This document shows positions 1 through 12,511 of a stretch of DNA of 64,000 nucleotides, piece after piece (the stretch's first letter is position 1; every line of letters starts with the position of its first letter). The position numbers and the translations under genes were made by a program. Source of the stretch: Labia minor (Eukaryota > Arthropoda > Insecta > Dermaptera > Spongiphoridae); assembly GCA_963082975.1 (NCBI GenBank), contig OY720344.1, forward strand, positions 12,511,580-12,575,579. The letters are read 5' to 3'. The notes below the pieces were generated by a model. It saw only the letters and a list, made by a program, of their open reading frames with translations. It was not told the DNA's origin and ran no database searches.

Positions 1-1441
1 AAAGAAAGTATAATTTTTATTTTATTTAGAATTCCAACTTCCTGATCAATTTTCCAGGTAACTTATTTCTTTTCATAGTAAGATTGATCTTTCAATTATA
101 AATCATTATTATTTAAAATTATAATCATAATCAATTAATAAGAGTTTTTGTGTTAATAATAAATTTTAAATATAGACATTTTTTTTCATTATTATTAAGT
201 AAATGTATAATAATGTATTTATTCTATTACCCTTCAAAATTCGTAAAATAACTGAATTTTATTTTTTTTTTAATGAAATTTATATTTTAAATAAACCCTG
301 ATGAGTATTATTAAGTGAATCTCTTTTGTTTTCTTAAAAAAAAGTAATATTAAGGTAGAAAAATCATAAAGATATTTTACTTCTCTCGATAAGAAATGCT
401 TAATGAGAATTTATAAAGAGCATTCGAGACTAATAGGCAATTTTTCGTTTTTACTGATCAATTAAAAGCACTCTTAACTAAATTAACTTTTACTCCATGG
501 CTATAATAAATTTAATTTGATTTGAATTGATTTTTTTTATTATTAAGATTAATCGTAAATCACATTTAATTATATCATTTGAAAATATATTGGATCATCG
601 CCACACATACAAATGAAAGTGTTTAAATTTTAAAATTTTTAAATACATAATTATGATTTTTTTTTTGTTTATTCTCTTATAAACATTTCATTTAGAGATT
701 AGCAAAATATTTAAAATAAAGTTTAATGGTTTAAAAAAAAAGAAAGAAGTTAGAAGGATTTAAGTGCAGAGAGATTTGTTGGTTTTTTTAGGATTCTGTC
801 AGAGGTTTATACGATTGAAGACAGGTGAGCGAGCAGAAGAGGAAAAAAAAACAATTTTTGGAATGAAGTCCATTTAAAAAAAAAATTCTTGTTTTATACA
901 TTAAGTAACTCTTATATAAAAAGAAACGGAAACAAAAATATTTTTCTAAATCCAGAAAATATATTTTAAACATCACATTGATATTATTTATTTGATATAT
1001 TTATATAAAAATTATAATTTTCAATCAATTAAATATTTTAATTAAATTACAAATTATTATAAAATTATATTTTTAAAAAAAATTAAGGGCCTTTGTTAGA
1101 ATGAAATTAGAAAAGAATATACTTTGGAAAACCAAACTTATCCTAACAGGTATTTTCAAGAATTGATTTATATTTCATAAAACTTTTCTTAGAATAAAAT
1201 GTTCAGTTTTATTCATCTTTACATTTACAATGATTTATTATTTGACTTAGATAATTGGTAACACTACTTTTGTCAGAATCCTAGGAATAGGATTAAGTAC
1301 ATTCTTTTCTTTCTATAAGGTATTTTTAGTATTCTTTTCTCTAACCTTTCTATTATGATCATATTTTAATAAATATAGATTAGTTATATGAGAGTAGACT
1401 TATTTTAAAAGTTAGTATTTTTTTAAGAAAATAAATAAATT
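1..1441. other. AT-rich non-coding stretch
   Basis: Very AT-rich sequence with homopolymer runs and scattered stops in all frames. The 62-codon reading frame at 788-976 (minus) is low-complexity Phe/Lys/Tyr sequence and is not supported as a gene. Nothing else was recognised. It should lie 3' of the last visible GRXCR exon, probably in the following intron. Confidence 0.6.
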
Positions 1442-2020
1442 GACCTGTGGCCAGGCACAGATCCGACCGACGGTTTGAAATAAATTAATTTCCAGCTACA
1501 GAAACAATTTCAAATAATTCAAATGTATCTATTAATGCAATAAAAAACAGATATGGATATAACATAAATATTTTTAATTTTATTTTATTTATAATATATA
1601 AGGAGCCGCTGGCTGTGACGTCATATAATTTTAAATTAAGAAAAAACTAATGAAGATGATTTTTCCCGAGAACAAAACCAATACAATGATTCGTGAAGAT
1701 ATATAAAAAATCTCCTCATGTGAAATTTGGTGTGAAAATAACCCTTCCCTTCCTATCGTCGATCGGTAATACTACCACTTCCGGTTATATACCAAAAGTT
1801 AATCAATTCATCATACTGATGCATTAAGTAAATAATAACAAATTTCATAAAAATCCGTTGAGCCGTTCAAGCTGTACACATCTATACGGACGGACGGACA
1901 GACATGCTAAACATACTTTTTTCTGTTAACAAAATGCATGATGCGTGGAGATATGTAAAAATTTGCACATGTGAAATTTGGTGTGAAAACAATACCTCAC
2001 TTACTATCGTCGGTCGGTAA
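1442..2020 (-). mobile_element. Family B element (Helentron-like, non-autonomous), copy 1
   Basis: On the minus strand it starts with ACCGACCGACGATAGTAAG near 2020 and runs through a (GTCC/GTCT)-type tract and the core GATGAA/TATGAAATTTG region. It ends with the inverted partner CGTCGGTCGG and a slightly decayed GACCTG...CAGGTC hairpin at about 1442-1465. It shares this order and sequence with the copies at 28614, 46363 and 54930. A CRE palindrome TGACGTCA sits at 1616-1623. Confidence 0.75.
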
Positions 2021-3780
2021 AAAAACGTCTTTTCTCAAAATAATATTCTTTTATTCATTCGACCCAAATTTCTTAAAGGTTACTCAGGAATATGCTTGAT
2101 AAGATATTAGCTAATTGTTTAATAATTGATAAATACTAGAAATCACTTTTTTATATTTTCGTCGAAATTCATAATGGAAAAATGAATGTCCAACACAAAC
2201 TAAATGGCACACTAAATTGCTGGAAATTTTACAATTGTCTATTAAAAGTTGGTAGTTGTCAAGATTAATATTTAATATTAATATCATTGATTTATCAAAC
2301 TGTGATTTGATTGATTCCTAGTCAGTATATTGTTATTATTACAAATTATTTATTAATTTTTGTTTACTAATACTTTGATGTTAGGGATTTATAGAAATTA
2401 TAAATAGATACTTGATTCCATCCTAGTTATAAAAAAAATTATTTTAGAAATTATAGCAGCGTAAAAGATCCTATGTCATGCTTTTATTAATGGACAAGTT
2501 ACATGAATTCCATGATATGTCACAATTTTGATGAGTGTATTTGTGAGATGGAACAGGTATTTTTGGAAAGCGTAGTTTCATGATGGGAATAGCCAGCTGG
2601 AACAAAGGACCATTTAGTCAGGCATGGCCGATTTAGTCATATTGGAGACCATTTCACCCCCTTAGGTACGGTTTTCGTTTTCAGAATGTGGCATCTCTAA
2701 TACCTATTATAAATCCAATTCACATACAACTGTATAGATGACTTCCTTAAATTTTTTTTTTTTAAAAAAACTACATGTTTTTTTCTATAAATTTTAATTA
2801 TTTTATTTTCTAAATATTCAATATAATTTAATGATTATTCTTTAAAAAGTTTAGAGATTCTTAAATAAATATCAATTAAATAAATATTTTCCAATTTAGT
2901 ATTTAAAAAAAAAATATAAATTTTTCAAAAACAAATAAATCAAATTAAAAAAAAGCATTTATTTGTTTTAACGTTCATCTATCAAGACAATCATAAACTA
3001 TATTTTTTTTTGTTTATTTAATTATAATGATTGGAGAATTCGCTTCCATTTTTTTTCTATTTATCAGTAAATTAAATTTAAGCCTTAATTTTTATCAATA
3101 CTTTTCAGTTGTTGTTTTTAATCAATAAATTAATATTACTATGAGTTCATTATATCGAATATGAAACAATTACTTGTTATAAATTTAATTTTCATCTTAG
3201 AACTTATAATGGTGAATATGTATATGGTAAATACGTATAAGAAAATATAGTCTTTTTTATAATAAAAAGAGAATCTCTTTGTACCTATAAATACGTACTA
3301 TTCATTCATTCATAATAAGAAACATTTTTTAAAGTTAGTTGACCTATTTTTCAATGTATAATTCATCCAAAGACTTATTTTTATTTATTTTATTTATATA
3401 AAAATACTCTCTTTCAAGTGTTATTTAATTTTCTTTTTTTTAAATATTTTATTTTTTTTCTTTAGAAAACTTTAACAGGGTATTTTCCTTTCATCACGGA
3501 TTATTTTTAAATAATAAAAACAATAATATTTTGAATCAATAATCTATACTGGGATTATTTTTAAATACCATTCCTATTTTTCAATTAGTAAAAAGGATAT
3601 TTTTAAATGTGTGTGTATGAGGAGAAAAAAGAACCCACTATGAGTACTTATTAACTTTTAAAAATACAAAATAGTAAAAATATAGAAAATTAAAAAAATA
3701 AAAATAAAAATGAATCAACATTTTAATTCATATACATATAATGTTTTAATTTAAATATTAAAATTTTTTTTTTTTAAATA
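2021..3780. other. AT-rich non-coding stretch
   Basis: Mostly homopolymers and A/T words. A more complex segment at about 2470-2700 (containing GGAACAAAGGACCATTTAGT and CATTTCACCCCCTTAGG) is not like any other repeat here and has no convincing reading frame. No gene is supported. Confidence 0.5.
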
Positions 3781-4056
3781 TTACAAAAACCAAGGATGAT
3801 TGAGGTCCGACTGCCCGACTAAGGTCAGGAGCAGAGGTGTGCCAGTGGTAGAACTTCGGAGTAAGACAGTAAGGAGTAAGTGCAAAAAAAAAAATCTTCC
3901 TTCCACCTTTTCAATCCAAAATCCCAACATCGACTCTTGGCACAGAGACTACGACCCAAATTCCTTCATAAATAAATTCTCTTAAAAATGGCGCCAAATA
4001 AATAAATATATATATATATTGTAATATATAAGCATAAGAATGCATTTTAATATACA
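3781..4056 (+). repeat. Possible tRNA-related (SINE-like) fragment
   Basis: The words GCCAGTGGTAGAACTTCGG at about 3841-3859 resemble the A-box half of a glycine-type tRNA. A weak B-box-like TTTTCAATCC follows about 60 bp later, then A-rich runs. There is no second copy in the window and no target-site duplication was found. The 61-codon reading frame here begins at a TTG and is not supported. Confidence 0.25.
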
Positions 4057-4212
4057 ATGATGGATCAACCTTATAGAAAGATGTTTTTAACACATGTGGA
4101 GGATATAAAGAATTTTGCTAAATTGGATAATGGAAGATCTTTGGTCATAAAACATCTGATCGCTAGATGTACAGAGACCCATCCGGGTGTCCAAAGCGGG
4201 GGGAAGGGATGA
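4057..4212 (+). CDS. Unrecognised small ORF, possibly an exon or pseudogene fragment
   Basis: An ATG-started frame of 51 codons begins MMDQPYRKMFLTHVEDIKNF and ends ...THPGVQSGGKG before TGA. The composition is more balanced than the AT-rich surroundings. More open coding-like sequence follows after the stop, to about 4375 in changing frames, so the segment could be a decayed gene or an unspliced exon fragment. I recognise no domain. A longer minus-strand frame overlaps it (4071-4352), and I cannot choose between them. Confidence that it is expressed is low. Confidence 0.2.
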   Translation: MMDQPYRKMFLTHVEDIKNFAKLDNGRSLVIKHLIARCTETHPGVQSGGKG

Positions 4213-4420
4213 AGAGTTTTCGTTATCGGTGTAACAAGAATGTTTGAATCACTCTTGATCAGAATTCGAGAATGAGACACCAAATCCCTTGCAGGAGTGA
4301 CATCCCGGCCACCCTCCTGATGTTCCAGAGAAATCCGCAGGATGACACTCAAGACTCAAGACTCTAAGAATTCTCCATTCATTCCTATCACATACAGCTA
4401 AGTGGTCGACCCTTGGTTAT

Positions 4421-6474
4421 TAATAAAATTGCAATTGTTTAATGAAATTAAATTTCATTTCATTTCTAATATTTCTAACGGTACCTTAATAAACAAACAG
4501 CTCTTTATAACTACTTTGTTATCAATTGTTATAATATCAATTCTTATAATATTAATTCTTTTATTTTATTAAATATTTAATTTTGGTTTAATTTTATATC
4601 TGCATTTTTTTCTCTGAACGAATTCAGTTTTTACCCTGTCCTAAACCAACCGTCGCTTGATTTTCATTAATCAAACTATTCTTCAAAATTTAACCAGAGT
4701 GCTACCAAATTAATTTAATCTTATTTTCAACCCATTTTTTTCATTTTTAACCTATTTAATTTAAAGCCTACTCTATTCGACAATATATATAAAAATGTTA
4801 AAAATTATTATTAAAAAAGTTATATAACCATGAAATATATTTAATTAATTTAATGGGACTATTAATTAATATATATTATACATAATTGTGAATTCACAAT
4901 AAACTGAATAATTTTTTTTTTATCTTAGAAACAAAAGTTTATACTGTTTTATTTGATTGGTTGTTAGTCTTAAATAACATTTTTCAATTTTTTAATCGGC
5001 TTTGTTATACGTCGATGTAATGATGTAGTTCTTGGCATTACAACTGGTGGAATATCATTATTTGGTTCGTTGAAATGGCGGATACAATTCAATTTCTAAA
5101 AATTTTTAAATTGTTACAAGAATTATTTGATTGATTGTATAAGATATTTTAATTTATTAATTATTATACATATATATATATTTAAAAAAATCGATATTTG
5201 ATTAAAAGTATGAAAATACTTACGTTATACTCGGAATTATTATAAAATTAAGTTTAAATGTAGAAATTGATTAAATGTCTTTTTTAGACAAGTAATTATA
5301 TTTTTAATTGTGATTCAATTATATATAGAAAGTTTTTTTATGCTTTAATTAAAAAAAAAACAATACAATTTTTATTATTGTTTTTAAATTGTATTTGAAT
5401 GGTATATATATGTAATGTATAATTAGAAAATAAAAATATTAGAATGATAGGAGTTTGCAACCCAAACTGAAAATATTTTTATATAATATCAATGATATAA
5501 TTTGCATTAAATCAAATTTAATTGCAACAAATATGAATAAAATAACTTTTTTTGGAAATTATAATAATAAAATCTTATTTTATTATTCTTTAATTAAATT
5601 CTAATAAAATTGATAATAGCTATAGTATCAATTCAATGAGAAAGTAATTTAAATAAATAATAATAAAATAATATTTTATTAAATATTTATTTTAATAAAA
5701 TATATTCAAGATACGTTTTCAATTTGAAAATTGATTAATTAGTAGGTATAATATACAAAGAGAGTTATGATTCAAATAGTAGTATATTTTTTTTTTTTTT
5801 TTAAATTCCAATTCAACGAAACATTAATCGGATTAAAAATGAGTTGTTCGAAATTTCTTTAATGAGGAACCTTGGCTTCCCTTATTCGAACTTAAACATA
5901 ATTTAGATGAACTCTTTGTCTTTGTCATTTTGATTTGAAACTTTATTATCAATGAAAATTTACTTGAACAAAAATCAAACAGCTCTAAGCTTTATTTACT
6001 CATGTTATATAAAGTTGACAAAGTTATTACATTAGCTATTAAAACTTTTGACTAATTTATTAAATGGATTGAATTATCGTTGAAATTTCATTTTTATAAT
6101 TATATACTATATTATAATATTAAAAGAAAACAAAAAAAAAACAAAACAAAATTATTATTATATTTAAAATATACTACAAATTAAGAAGATTGTATTAATA
6201 GAATAGAATCATAATTTTATTCTATTTATTTAGTTAATTTTAAATAATTAGATCATATTTGATATTCATTTTTATTTATTTATAAATATTTAATGTTCCA
6301 ATTAAATTAAATGATGAGAGATAAATATTGACAATGAAAATCTCTTTTAAGAATTTCAGCTGTTTACAAAACTGAACTAAACTCGTTTGAGTGATGCTCA
6401 ATCATCCCATTTAAAATTGTTCATTTATTTAAATACTATGAGATTCATTTATTCAATTTTGAAAATTTATTTAA

Positions 6475-6515
<41 letters not shown>

Positions 6516-6614
6516 TTGGAATAAAATGTTAAATCAACAAAAATCAGATAACTAAAACAATTCTAAATAATTTTTTAATAATTCAATTTTATTTCTCCCA
6601 TTAGTTTAATTATT
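4421..6614. other. AT-rich non-coding stretch with (AT)n tract
   Basis: Long A/T-rich sequence with a pure (TA)n microsatellite at about 6479-6512 and a T run at about 5789-5802. No gene, repeat family or RNA gene was recognised. Confidence 0.6.
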
Positions 6615-7240
6615 TTTTTTTACATCTCGCCAGAGATTGTATTGCAATCACGAAAATTTTTGATGTCGAGATTTTGATGTTTTTGTAAGTTTTGAAGGCC
6701 CCTGAGTCATTTTCACTCAGGTTGAGAAAAACGGTTTGAGCTAGAATAATGAAATTTGGTACAGGTGCATTATTCAAAATTCGTAGTTTTCTATCAACTT
6801 TTGAGAAATGTAGCTTATCCGGAAATGGGTCATTACCTACCACGTTTTCATTTTTTTCAAAATTGTGCCACTTTTTAATATGGTAAACTTTTACACTTAT
6901 CTTTTTCTTTGTGTGCCGCCAAATTTTTAAACCGTTAAAAGTGTGCCGCGGTAAAAAAAAAGGTTGAGAATCACTGCTCTAAAATGACCGTAAAAATAAA
7001 GATATATGTTTGATAGTTTTTCACATGAATAAAAATCGTATAAAACTGCTGTACATAGAATTTCAGCTTGATTGAATCGCTGAAAGTACCGGAATTAATT
7101 TTTCAAATTTTGACTTAAAAATGAAGGTAAAGGTTTTAAATTTAAATTTAATTGAATAAAAATACTAAACTATAAATTTAAATTTTTTAATTAATTAATC
7201 CAAATCAAATTTGCGAGATAGTCGAGTGTAGACATTCCAG
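6615..7240 (+). mobile_element. Family A element (Helentron-like, non-autonomous), copy 1, with inserted hAT fragment
   Basis: The 5' end is a decayed ACATCTCGCCAGAGATTGTATTG. The core word AATGAAATTTGGTACAGGTG is present. The 3' end is GCGAGATAGTCGAG followed by the hairpin remnant and CCAG at 7240. A segment at about 6860-6976 interrupts the family consensus and ends GGTTGAGAATCACTG, a hAT-type terminus. About 60 bp of it (6889-6946) recurs at 33377-33435. The 77-codon minus frame here is a by-product of the repeat. Confidence 0.75.
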
Positions 7241-7578
7241 ATTTTTTTCGAAAAGAAACCAAGTAAATAATTGTTAGAAAAATATTGCTTGCGAACAAAA
7301 TAATATTTATAAACCAAAACATTTAACCAATGAAAAAGTATTATAAACAGAAACAATATCATTTTTATCAGATGTTTAATCATTTTTAATGGCAAAAAAA
7401 AAAAAAAAATTACAAAAATAATCAACCTAATCAATATAATATCAAAAGTGATAAATTGAGAAAAATATTTTATTTTACAATAAATAATAAAGCGTAATGA
7501 TAGATTAGAAAATTAAATTAAAATAATAGTCAAACAATTGAAAGGAAATGGAATAGATAAAAGCAAAAGCAAACTCAC
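7241..7578. other. AT-rich intronic sequence downstream of the micro-exon
   Basis: Low-complexity sequence between a family A copy and the splice donor at 7578. The 79-codon minus frame at 7195-7434 runs through the repeat end and A runs and is not supported. Confidence 0.5.
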
Positions 7579-7644
7579 CTGATAGGGCTTAAGCAGTCTC
7601 CTAAGTTCTCCGGATTCATTCAGCCTTTCGATTGTTTCAGCATC
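7579..7644 (-). CDS. GRXCR1: GRXCR-type protein, next exon with end of glutaredoxin-like domain
   Basis: This micro-exon is 66 bp (22 codons, phase 0) and is too short to stand out as an ORF. On the minus strand TTTCAG precedes it (AG at 7646-7645) and GTGAGT follows it (from 7578). It encodes DAETIERLNESGELRRLLKP plus YQ. This is the glutathione-loop and last helix of the glutaredoxin fold, where family members read G-(G/D)-x-E-x-I-x-x-L-N-E-S-G-E-L. It follows exactly after the ...EGQYIG end of the exon at 31476-31709, and both junctions are phase 0. The donor shows that coding continues to the left. The cysteine-rich C-terminal domain expected for the family was not found in 1-7578 and probably lies outside the window. 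Confidence 0.87.
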
Positions 7645-8700
7645 CTGAAACCGAAGGAAACAGAGAGATCCATTAGGCTTTGCGCAACCAACACAAATAA
7701 AGGCTTTGAATGCTGTGATATGTTTACACCATTATTTACAAGGCAACAACATCTGTTCATTGACATATACAAGACACGCACCAACTTCTCTTTCCATTTC
7801 CATAAAATCGCTTAGCAAATACAACCAATCTGTCTATATTTGTATATACAATTTATAAGAGAGAATGCCTTCAAGAAAATGTATATACATTAATTAATTA
7901 AGAATAAACGATTTTTACATGAATTAAAAAATATAAATATTATATATATATATATTACACGATAGGAATGAGAGTTTGAGTACTTATTTCTCGAAAATTA
8001 TTAATTTTAATACTTTATAATTATACCAGCGAATATATATATTAATTATAATAATAATAAAAAAAATAAAAATAAATATTAAAATATGTTAAAGTGGACC
8101 TAATCACATTTTGAGAGCCAATTAGTGAAAATATTTTTTCACCATAAACTCTTTATATAAACAAGGGTAAATGTTGATTATTTATTATTGGCTTCACATA
8201 TTTTTTATGTTATAAATTTGTTCTGAAAAATTATAAACGAAATTATAAAAAAATATTTTTTACCAAATTTGAATTCAATAAATCAAATTCATACATTTTA
8301 TCTGTAATATTCGTTGAAAGGAAATTTTTAAAGGCAAAATAAAATACTGATTAAATTTTTTTATAAAATAAATTAATATTCTTTCCAAGGGTATAGAAAT
8401 ATGTTATTTATAAGCAAGAAAGAATGCAATTCATTTGCAAGTCAGCAAATCTATACATAATAATCTTTCCATTCAAATATGAAATATAGCTACTTTAAGT
8501 GAATCAAGGCTAAATATTATTAAATTATATATTTTGCAAATTATGAAGGCGTATCTGAAACATCAGCAAATTTTTAGAAAATAAATAAAAGAAGAAAACA
8601 TTAACATTAAAACTTTCAAGAACACAAAATGGTTGGTTTTTAGAAATTGAAGTCGTAACAAAAAAAATAAAATAATTTTTACAGCAAAACCGCTTTTATT
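7645..8700. other. AT-rich intronic stretch
   Basis: The first 40 bases upstream of the acceptor are moderately pyrimidine-rich on the minus strand. The rest is A/T filler with a short (TA)n at about 7943-7956. No gene or repeat family was recognised. Confidence 0.5.
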
Positions 8701-9149
8701 TTAACCCTTTGCACTCGTATATATATTCGATAAGACTAACAATCAACTCGCAATTTTTTCGATAAGGCTACTACTCTCAACTCGGGATTTTTTTTCATAT
8801 TCGATCAAAAGGAAAATATTTTCATGCGAACATATTACAATTTAACTTTTCGGTTTAGTAGAAAAAATTATGAAAATAAACATATTTAATCATCTTACAC
8901 TCCTTTGAAAAATGAAAATCTATATAACTGTTAATATATGTATATACATTATGATTTTTCAAAATTAAAAAAAAAATAAAACTTACTTCTAAATTGTAAG
9001 AAACACATAGGATACACATGAAAAGCTAAAATAATGCTGTACTACATAAAATTATGAGGATTCATTATGTTTTTTATTACTAGCCTTAATGATATGAAAA
9101 ATAAAAGAATCTTAAATAGTAAAATTGATACAAGTTATGTATAAAAAAA

Positions 9150-10967
9150 TTACATTTTATAGTTTTGCATTGTATGATATCGTTCAAAACATTCCCCAAT
9201 ATGTAATCCTGGTTTTAGAGTACATGTATTGCAGATAAATCTTGTTTCATGTTATCCTCCTTTGACTTTTCGGTCAGAACATACTAAACAATCCTTTTTC
9301 TTTACTTCATTTTTACGCAAAATATGCAATTTGCCGTTTAGTCGTTCTTCCTTGTCTGACGTTGATGGTCTACCTGAAATTTTTGATCCCTTTCGGTAAT
9401 TTGCTGTCAGTCCATCTACTATTTCTCGAACAAACTTTAAATGCGTCATTGGTCGTTTATTTTGGCGATTTTGAGTTATTTTATATAGTAAATATGCATT
9501 CACACTACATAATTCAAGTCCCCAAAAAAATAATTTCCGCCACCATTTCAATGATTTTCTCATAAAATAATATGACGCTGAATATGAGACGGCTCGATCT
9601 ACGCCTCCCATATATTTATTGTAATTAACAATTACTATTGGCTTATCTATAACTTGGATATTACCTCCACGTACTCTTCTAGTTATTGGTTGAGTACCTG
9701 AAACGTCCCAGCTGCTAAGTATAGTGACGACACGTTTATCTTTTCATACCAACAATAGCAAATTTTCTGATCTGCAGGCAAATGTATTGTTTTGAGAAAA
9801 CTTTGGTTTTTTTATTGAATATGGTATAAACTTTCTATTATTTTGTATAGTTCCTGTTGTATATATATTTAGCTTTAGCAGTTCTTGTGCAAGTGGTAAG
9901 CTTGTGTAGTACCTATCCGTATAAATATGGTATCCTTTACTACCAGGATTGCTATCCAATAAGTCTTGGCACAATTTTAGTGCTATTCTTGTACTTATGA
10001 GAAGATCAGGTCGTGGTAAATCTTCTGAAGACAAGCTTCCATAATAGGGTAAAATTGAATATACATACCCTGTATTGGCATCTGCGAGTACATATATTCT
10101 TATTCCCCACTTGGTAGGTTTATTTGGATTATATGTCAGAAAACATATTTTCCCTTTGAATCCCACCACTGACTCATCAACTGAGATTTCTCTTGACGGA
10201 ACAAAATGTTTTTTGAATTTTTTATTTAAAAATTCTAAATAATGGCTAACTTTATGTGTTCGGGCTCTAAGACTTTGGTTATTTGGATTATTCTTATATA
10301 AGTGAAACATCCAAAATATTTACATAAATCTTTCTCTTCTAAATATACTACCAAAGAAAGGAATTTTTGAGTTGAAAATTTGGGACCAATATTCTTGCAG
10401 ATTACTAACAGTAATTGTGCCCATATTTAGGATAACTCCAATAAATGCTGTAATTTCTTCTACGGTAACATCAACCCACATATGCCACGTAGACCGTTTG
10501 GACAGATTTTTTTTTTCTATTTTATTTTGAGCATAAATATTTGTCTCTTCTACTATTTTTTCGATAAGTTCATCAGAAAAAAAAAGTTTAAAAAAATCTG
10601 TAGGTTTTGTGCAGTTATCTGGGATTTGTGGGCCTTCAGTTTTTTGGCCGGAAGTAAAATCGATCCTATATGGCACATTGTCTTGAAGAGTGACGTCCAC
10701 CCATGGCCCATAGTTGTCTGTCCTTTTAGTGGTATACTCATCTTCACTGTTGCTTGAACTCGTTGGTAAAGGCACTGTTCTTCTTTTTTTATCAACTACG
10801 ATATCACTATCTGTGCTAATATCAATTTCCTCTTCTTCTTCAAAACTTTCCGTGTCACTATTACTAGAGGAATTTATTTCTTCATGGCCATACGAGTCCA
10901 AATAAAATTCGTCATCACTACTTTCCAATTCATTTATAATTTCTTTTTGTAAATGTCGTTTGGGCAT
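9150..10967 (-). pseudogene. piggyBac transposase, full length with three nonsense codons
   Basis: This is a single frame from the ATG at 10967 to TAA at 9150, about 605 residues against roughly 594 in the moth enzyme. The frame is never shifted but is broken by TAA at 10320-10322 (codon 216), TGA at 9744-9746 (codon 408, where a Trp codon is expected) and TAA at 9252-9254 (codon 572). The N-terminus is acidic and Ser-rich. The DDD catalytic aspartates are all visible: EISVDES (about 264), YTDRYYTS (about 351) and MGGVDRA (about 457). After the third stop the C-terminal zinc-finger words continue (CLVC before it, then CNTC, GECFERYHT). It once cut and pasted the surrounding element at TTAA sites and is now inactive unless read through. 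Confidence 0.93.
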
Positions 10968-11325
10968 TTTTAAATTGTAAAAAATTTCAAATTATAACAC
11001 AAATATAAATTAGACATACACTTGAGTATTTACCGCGTGACGTTCTCTACAAAAGTAATGAAATAGTGAAAATTTCTAAAAGATATATATTATTTAAATT
11101 AAAATTAAAATATATATTATTTAAATTATTTATTTACTAGCTGCTCCGAGCGCCTTCGCCAATGAAGACCGCCGTTTTTTAAAATAATTAAATTATTTTA
11201 TAGATTATAAAATAAAAATTATTGTATTAACATTAAAAATATTGAAATAAAAAATAATATTTAGTTTGATTTAATAAATAAAAATATTATAAACATTTTT
11301 AGTGGGAATGGGAATTTCTAGGGGA

Positions 11326-12340
11326 CAGTGGCGGCTCGCTAGGGTAGGCAAGGTAGGCGACGCCTACCTTATAAATATACAGATGAAAAATATTTATAAA
11401 TTTTATTATATTTATTAAGTTTAAAAATATTTAGTTTCATAAAATAATTATTTAATGATTTAATATATTAAGATTTAAAAAAAAAAAATTTGAAACTCCG
11501 GAGCGCACGGGTACTGCTAGTCATAAAGTAAAGGCGATATTTTTCATCGCCTATTTACTGCCTGTACTCCACACTCCACTGGCCACATTTCTAGTCAGTC
11601 GCGCATGCGTACAGCAGTGATAGCTAGCGCTATAAGTTGAACGGTTAGGCGATGAACTAAGTAGCCTATGCTATGCAATTCGTGTGTATAGAGCTTTTCT
11701 CTGGGATAGAGCAAGTGTATTACGAAATAATTGATACCATTGTTCTTCAAATGGAAACAAGATTTAAGGATATGTCACAGTTAGCATACTTTGCTTTAGG
11801 TGATACTTCGAAATTCAGCGATTTTAGTAAAAGCTTTCCTAAAAATCTTGTAATCCTTCTACACAATCAATTTCAAAACGTATTTGAAAAACAAAAGTTA
11901 ATAAACGAACTAACTGTAATTTATGAGGATACACAATTTCATAATATAAGATTTGATAAATTTCTACAACTTCTTAATGAAAATGATTACAATGAAATTT
12001 TTGCAGAAGCATATAAACTTTTCATATTGATAGGCACGATTCCGATGACAAGTGTTTCCATAGAGCGCAATTTCTCATGTTTAAAACGCATAAAAAATTA
12101 TTTAAGAAATTCAATGTCGCAGGAAAGGTTGTCTTCTCTTTCTTTGTTATCAATAGAAAAAGAATTATTAATTCAAATTTCAAAACAAGATAACTTCTCA
12201 GATCAAATTATTGAATTATTTTCAAAATTAAAAGATAGACGAATAAATTTAATTTACAAAAATAAATAAATACATCTTTTTTCTTTCTCTTTTTCAACTT
12301 TTCGTAAGTTATATATATATATATATAGTGTGGAACTGCC

Positions 12341-12372
<32 letters not shown>

Positions 12373-12413
12373 TTTGTCGCCTACTCAGTTGTTTGGGTCA
12401 CGAGCCGCCACTG
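11326..12413 (+). mobile_element. hAT-superfamily element nested in the piggyBac
   Basis: The ends are CAGTGGCGGCTCG (11326) and its inverted copy CGAGCCGCCACTG (to 12413). A perfect 8-bp duplication CTAGGGGA flanks it (11318-11325 and 12414-12421), as expected for hAT. It is 1,088 bp long and keeps only the 3' part of a transposase gene, plus a (TA)n microsatellite at about 12309-12370. Confidence 0.95.
11673..12269 (+). CDS. hAT transposase, C-terminal fragment with dimerisation domain
   Basis: This open frame of 198 codons starts at ATG 11673, though the true start lay further upstream in the undeleted parent. The C-terminal half carries the hAT dimerisation motif: TSVSIERNFSCLKRIKNYLR followed by MSQERLSSLSLLSIE. 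The upstream part (YFALGD, FENVFEKQKL-like) resembles ZMYM1-type and related hAT proteins. The DDE catalytic core and BED finger are absent, so the product could dimerise at most and not transpose. The frame is still open despite the truncation, which suggests a fairly young insertion or a deletion derivative mobilised in trans. Confidence 0.8.
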   Translation: MQFVCIELFSGIEQVYYEIIDTIVLQMETRFKDMSQLAYFALGDTSKFSDFSKSFPKNLVILLHNQFQNVFEKQKLINELTVIYEDTQFHNIRFDKFLQLLNENDYNEIFAEAYKLFILIGTIPMTSVSIERNFSCLKRIKNYLRNSMSQERLSSLSLLSIEKELLIQISKQDNFSDQIIELFSKLKDRRINLIYKNK

Positions 12414-12511
12414 CTAGGGGAGGAAGGGAGGTCAGATAAGCAACAACTTTTATTCCAAATGTTCGTCCTCCCTAGCTGTGACGTCATCCATAAGAAGATG
12501 TAAAGAAAACA

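Noticed and set aside
1-7578. C-terminal cysteine-rich exon of the GRXCR-type gene
   Set aside because: Read on the minus strand for paired CxxC codons with splice sites; none found, so it probably lies outside the window.
10482-10905. Plus-strand frames across the piggyBac
   Set aside because: Antisense shadows of the transposase frame on the minus strand.
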